DNA of 5,563 nt from Deltaproteobacteria bacterium CG07_land_8_20_14_0_80_60_11 (lineage in GTDB: Bacteria > Desulfobacterota > Desulfobaccia > Desulfobaccales > 0-14-0-80-60-11), in assembly GCA_002779455.1 (NCBI GenBank), contig PEWM01000114.1, forward strand, positions 1 to 5,563, read 5' to 3'. Position numbers and translations under genes: made by a program. Below, one piece after another: positions 5,089-5,563 of this stretch (the stretch's first letter is position 1; every line of letters starts with the position of its first letter). A model generated the notes under the pieces. It did not search any database. It was not told where the DNA came from and was given only the letters and a program-made list of their open reading frames with translations.

Positions 5089-5385
5089 ATGAAGAAACCG
5101 AAAAAACCCAAGAGACAGGGTCCCGGAACCGGTGCACCGCCAGCCAACCATAACGGCAACGGGACGCAGACCTGGCGCGTTGGCTGGCCCCCTCGGCCCG
5201 GAGCCCCGAACTTGCAGAGGAATGACAAGTTGATTGAGCAGGTCCGCCAGATTATCGCCGACGCCCCGGAGGTCCGCCCGGAGAAAGTGGAGCCGCTGCG
5301 GGAGGCCGTGGCGTCCGGGACCTACGAGATCGATGCCCGGAAACTGGCCAATAGTATCATCACCAAAATAATCCTGGACTCCTGA
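5089..5385 (+). CDS. flgM: FlgM-like anti-sigma-28 factor
   Basis: 98 residues. FlgM binds the flagellar sigma factor FliA (sigma-28) and holds late flagellar genes off until the hook-basal body is complete, when it is exported. The C-terminal part fits the family: DKLIEQVRQIIADAPEVRPEKVEPLREAVASGTYEIDARKLANSIITKIIL (46-96), ending in the GTYEIDARKLANSII block typical of the sigma-binding helices. The first 40 residues are basic, then Gly/Pro/Asn-rich (KKPKKPKRQGPG...), and look disordered, as FlgM is when free. An in-frame TAA lies at 5080-5082, so ATG 5089 is the first possible start. No ribosome binding site precedes it and the predicted transcript is nearly leaderless. A TTG at 5212 (before QRNDKL) is a poorer alternative. 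No other flagellar genes are in the window. Confidence 0.82.
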   Translation: MKKPKKPKRQGPGTGAPPANHNGNGTQTWRVGWPPRPGAPNLQRNDKLIEQVRQIIADAPEVRPEKVEPLREAVASGTYEIDARKLANSIITKIILDS

Positions 5386-5388
5386 TAT

Positions 5389-5434
5389 CCGGGCGTTTCA
5401 GTCCTCAAGTCTTTCTGCCCGCGGGTGCGCCCGG
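5389..5434. repeat. Inverted repeat CCGGGCG ... CGCCCGG after the flgM-like gene
   Basis: Seven-base arms (5389-5395 and 5428-5434) lie 32 bases apart, with smaller nested palindromes between them (CCCGCGGG at 5418-5425). There is no T-run, so it is not a classical terminator. It may form a hairpin between the two convergent genes. The rest of 5386-5478 shows nothing recognisable. Confidence 0.35.
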
Positions 5435-5478
5435 CTCAGTCCCGACCCCCGACCCGAAATTCCCATCTCACCGCGGCA

Positions 5479-5563
5479 TTATCTCTCATCCCGCCGTAGC
5501 TTGTGCAGCCGCTCCCGCAGCAGCGCCGCGGCCTGATCCACTTCGGCGCGGGTGGTGGGGTAG
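5479..5563 (-). CDS. C-terminal end of a minus-strand gene, possibly a cysteine desulfurase
   Basis: The last 27 codons of a gene entering from the right edge, ending in TAA at 5479-5481. The peptide is YPTTRAEVDQAAALLRERLHKLRRDER. An open frame with a T-T-R-A-E-V-D start and an amphipathic, arginine-rich helix resembles the tail of class V aminotransferase/cysteine desulfurase (NifS/IscS-like) proteins, which often end in T-x-E-E-I-D-x-A followed by a helix. That assignment is a pattern match on very few residues, and other enzymes have similar tails. It is convergent with the flgM-like gene. Confidence 0.45.
   Translation of the reverse strand, partial: YPTTRAEVDQAAALLRERLHKLRRDER

Overview
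The window looks like chromosomal DNA of a GC-rich, Gram-negative, flagellated bacterium. The most likely group is the Desulfobacterota (former Deltaproteobacteria), possibly near Desulfobaccales. This placement is an inference from the gene order around rpsU/dnaG, the style of the proteins and the short GC-palindromic intergenic repeats. No rRNA or other marker is present to settle it.

Left part, minus strand (about 3848 down to 1): a macromolecular-synthesis-type gene cluster, read right to left as rpsU (ribosomal protein S21), yqeY (GatB/YqeY-domain protein), mutS2 (Smr-domain MutS homologue) and dnaG (primase, only the N-terminal 104 residues inside the window). A TTGACA-type promoter lies about 120-150 bases upstream of rpsU. 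rpsU and yqeY overlap by one base, and 33 bases separate yqeY from mutS2. The operon is then interrupted by a 347-base gap (313-659). This gap is packed with short palindromic repeats of several families and ends, next to dnaG, in an A-rich 7-base tandem repeat that sits where a ribosome binding site would be expected.

Middle, 3701-3970: the divergent control region between rpsU (minus) and the S49 peptidase gene (plus). It holds the two putative promoters and a 13-base GGGGAA/TTCCCC dyad.

Right part, plus strand: an sppA-type signal peptide peptidase made as a lipoprotein, a probable terminator, and then a small flgM-like anti-sigma-28 gene. The flgM gene has a strong TATAAT promoter so close to the ATG that the message should be almost leaderless. 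The window closes with the C-terminal 27 residues of a minus-strand gene convergent with flgM, possibly a cysteine desulfurase.

The genes are conserved housekeeping functions: translation, replication, membrane proteolysis and flagellar regulation. I found no phage, defence or novel enzymatic system. The points worth a second look are in the non-coding DNA (the repeat cluster in the operon, the unusual dnaG and flgM translation starts) and in the grouping of mutS2 with translation genes.
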